The position numbers and the translations under genes were made by a program. Below, one piece after another: positions 5,107-5,598 of a stretch of DNA of 5,598 nt. Positions within the stretch are counted from its first letter, which is position 1. Every line of letters starts with the position of its first letter. Source of the stretch: DASVDK01 sp036562265 [NCBI: Thermodesulfobacteriota bacterium]. GTDB lineage: Bacteria; DASVDK01. Location of the stretch: positions 1 to 5,598 of the forward strand of contig DATCKS010000237.1 of NCBI GenBank assembly GCA_036562265.1, given 5' to 3'. The notes beneath the pieces are model-generated. The model was not told where the DNA came from. It did not search any database and worked only from the letters and a program-made list of their open reading frames with translations.

Positions 5107-5598
5107 GACCGGGCCCTGGGATCGAGCCAGCCGTAGAGGAGGTCGATCACGAGGTTCACGGCGACGATGACGGCGGCCAGGGCGAGGACGATCCCCTGCA
5201 CGAGGGGAAAGTCGCGCGCCTCGACGGCGGTGAGCGCGAGCCGCCCCATGGCCGGTAGCGCGAAGACGCTCTCGACGATGATCGCGCCGGCCAGGAGTTG
5301 CCCGAAGAGGCTCCCGGCCACCGTCACGATGGCGAGGAGCGCGGCCCTTAAGGCGTGGCGGATCAGGACGGCCCGCTCCGGCAGCCCCTTGGCCCGCGCC
5401 GTCCGGACGAAGTCCTGGCCGAGGACCTCGAGGAGCGACGCGCGCACGACGCGCGTGAGGATGGCCGCCTGCCCGAGCCCCAGGGCGAGCACCGGCAACA
5501 CGAGCGACCGGAGCGCGCCGACGGGACTCTCGCTCCAGCGGACGAACCCGGTCGTCGGCAGCCACCCGAGCCCCACGCCGAATACGAGGATGAGGAGC
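5103..5598 (-). CDS. Oligopeptide/dipeptide/nickel-type ABC transporter permease, DppB/OppB family (partial, N-terminus missing)
   Basis: Only the C-terminal 164 residues are visible; the gene enters from the right edge, and full-length members have about 310-330. The visible part starts LLILVFGVGLGWLPTTGF, matching the middle of DppB, so the GTG at 5574-5576 within it is an internal valine rather than a start. The EAA coupling loop is clear (DFVRTARAKGLPERAV, fragment residues 62-77, followed by HALRAAL). Next come AGAIIVESVFALPAMGRL (103-120), ARDFPLVQG (127-135) and the closing helix ending DLLYGWLDPR (152-161), all diagnostic of the family. Its TGA overlaps the ATG of the DppC-type gene by four bases, the usual arrangement for these co-translated partner subunits. 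Substrate cannot be assigned. Confidence 0.93.
   Translation of the reverse strand, partial: LLILVFGVGLGWLPTTGFVRWSESPVGALRSLVLPVLALGLGQAAILTRVVRASLLEVLGQDFVRTARAKGLPERAVLIRHALRAALLAIVTVAGSLFGQLLAGAIIVESVFALPAMGRLALTAVEARDFPLVQGIVLALAAVIVAVNLVIDLLYGWLDPRARS

Noticed and set aside
4225-5136. Plus-strand open frame (303 codons) opposite the DppC-type gene
   Set aside because: A Gly/Glu/Arg/Ala-rich shadow. The opposite strand carries the complete DppC signature set.
5103-5576. A short 157-residue DppB-type protein starting at GTG 5576
   Set aside because: The frame stays open to the window edge and the preceding residues (LLILVFG) continue the DppB family pattern, so the gene is cut by the window rather than short.
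1-5598. CRISPR array, tRNA/rRNA, insertion sequence or riboswitch
   Set aside because: No regularly spaced repeats, transposase motifs or RNA-gene signatures were seen. Nearly all bases are inside six protein genes, and the largest gap is 71 bases.

Overview
The window is very GC-rich (around 70% by eye), densely packed, and coded entirely on the minus strand. Six genes can be supported. The GC-saturated third codon positions, the GTG starts at two of the five visible gene starts and the abundance of ABC transporters fit a high-GC free-living bacterium, for example a soil or subsurface proteobacterium or a Rokubacteria/Methylomirabilota-like lineage. That placement is only an impression: there is no rRNA or marker gene here.

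In transcription order (high to low coordinates), the window opens inside a DppB/OppB-type oligopeptide permease gene cut by the window edge (5103-5598). Its stop overlaps the start of a complete DppC/OppC-type permease (4276-5106). These two end a peptide/nickel/opine-type ABC transporter operon. No ATPase gene follows them. A 71-bp gap with a strong GC-rich inverted repeat separates them from the next gene.

The second block has five genes. First is an Asp/Glu/hydantoin racemase superfamily protein (3389-4204, GTG start) in which both positions that normally hold catalytic cysteines are occupied by other residues. After a 64-bp gap with the only AT-rich patch in the window (a candidate promoter) and a clear ribosome binding site come three genes of an SsuABC/TauABC/nitrate-type ABC importer: periplasmic binding protein (2272-3324), ATPase (1505-2269) and permease (723-1505). 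The last gene, five bases after the permease, is a PrpF/GalD-family isomerase (4-oxalomesaconate tautomerase-like, 1-717), truncated by the left window edge but with its predicted catalytic Lys and Cys present.

The likely logic of the second block is uptake of a small, probably anionic organic compound by the importer, followed by double-bond isomerisation by the PrpF/GalD-like enzyme and perhaps a further step by the divergent racemase-like protein. The substrate cannot be read from the sequence. The most notable points are the cysteine-free racemase-family active site and the operon pairing of an SsuABC-type importer with a PrpF-family isomerase. I saw no mobile element, CRISPR array, tRNA or rRNA.
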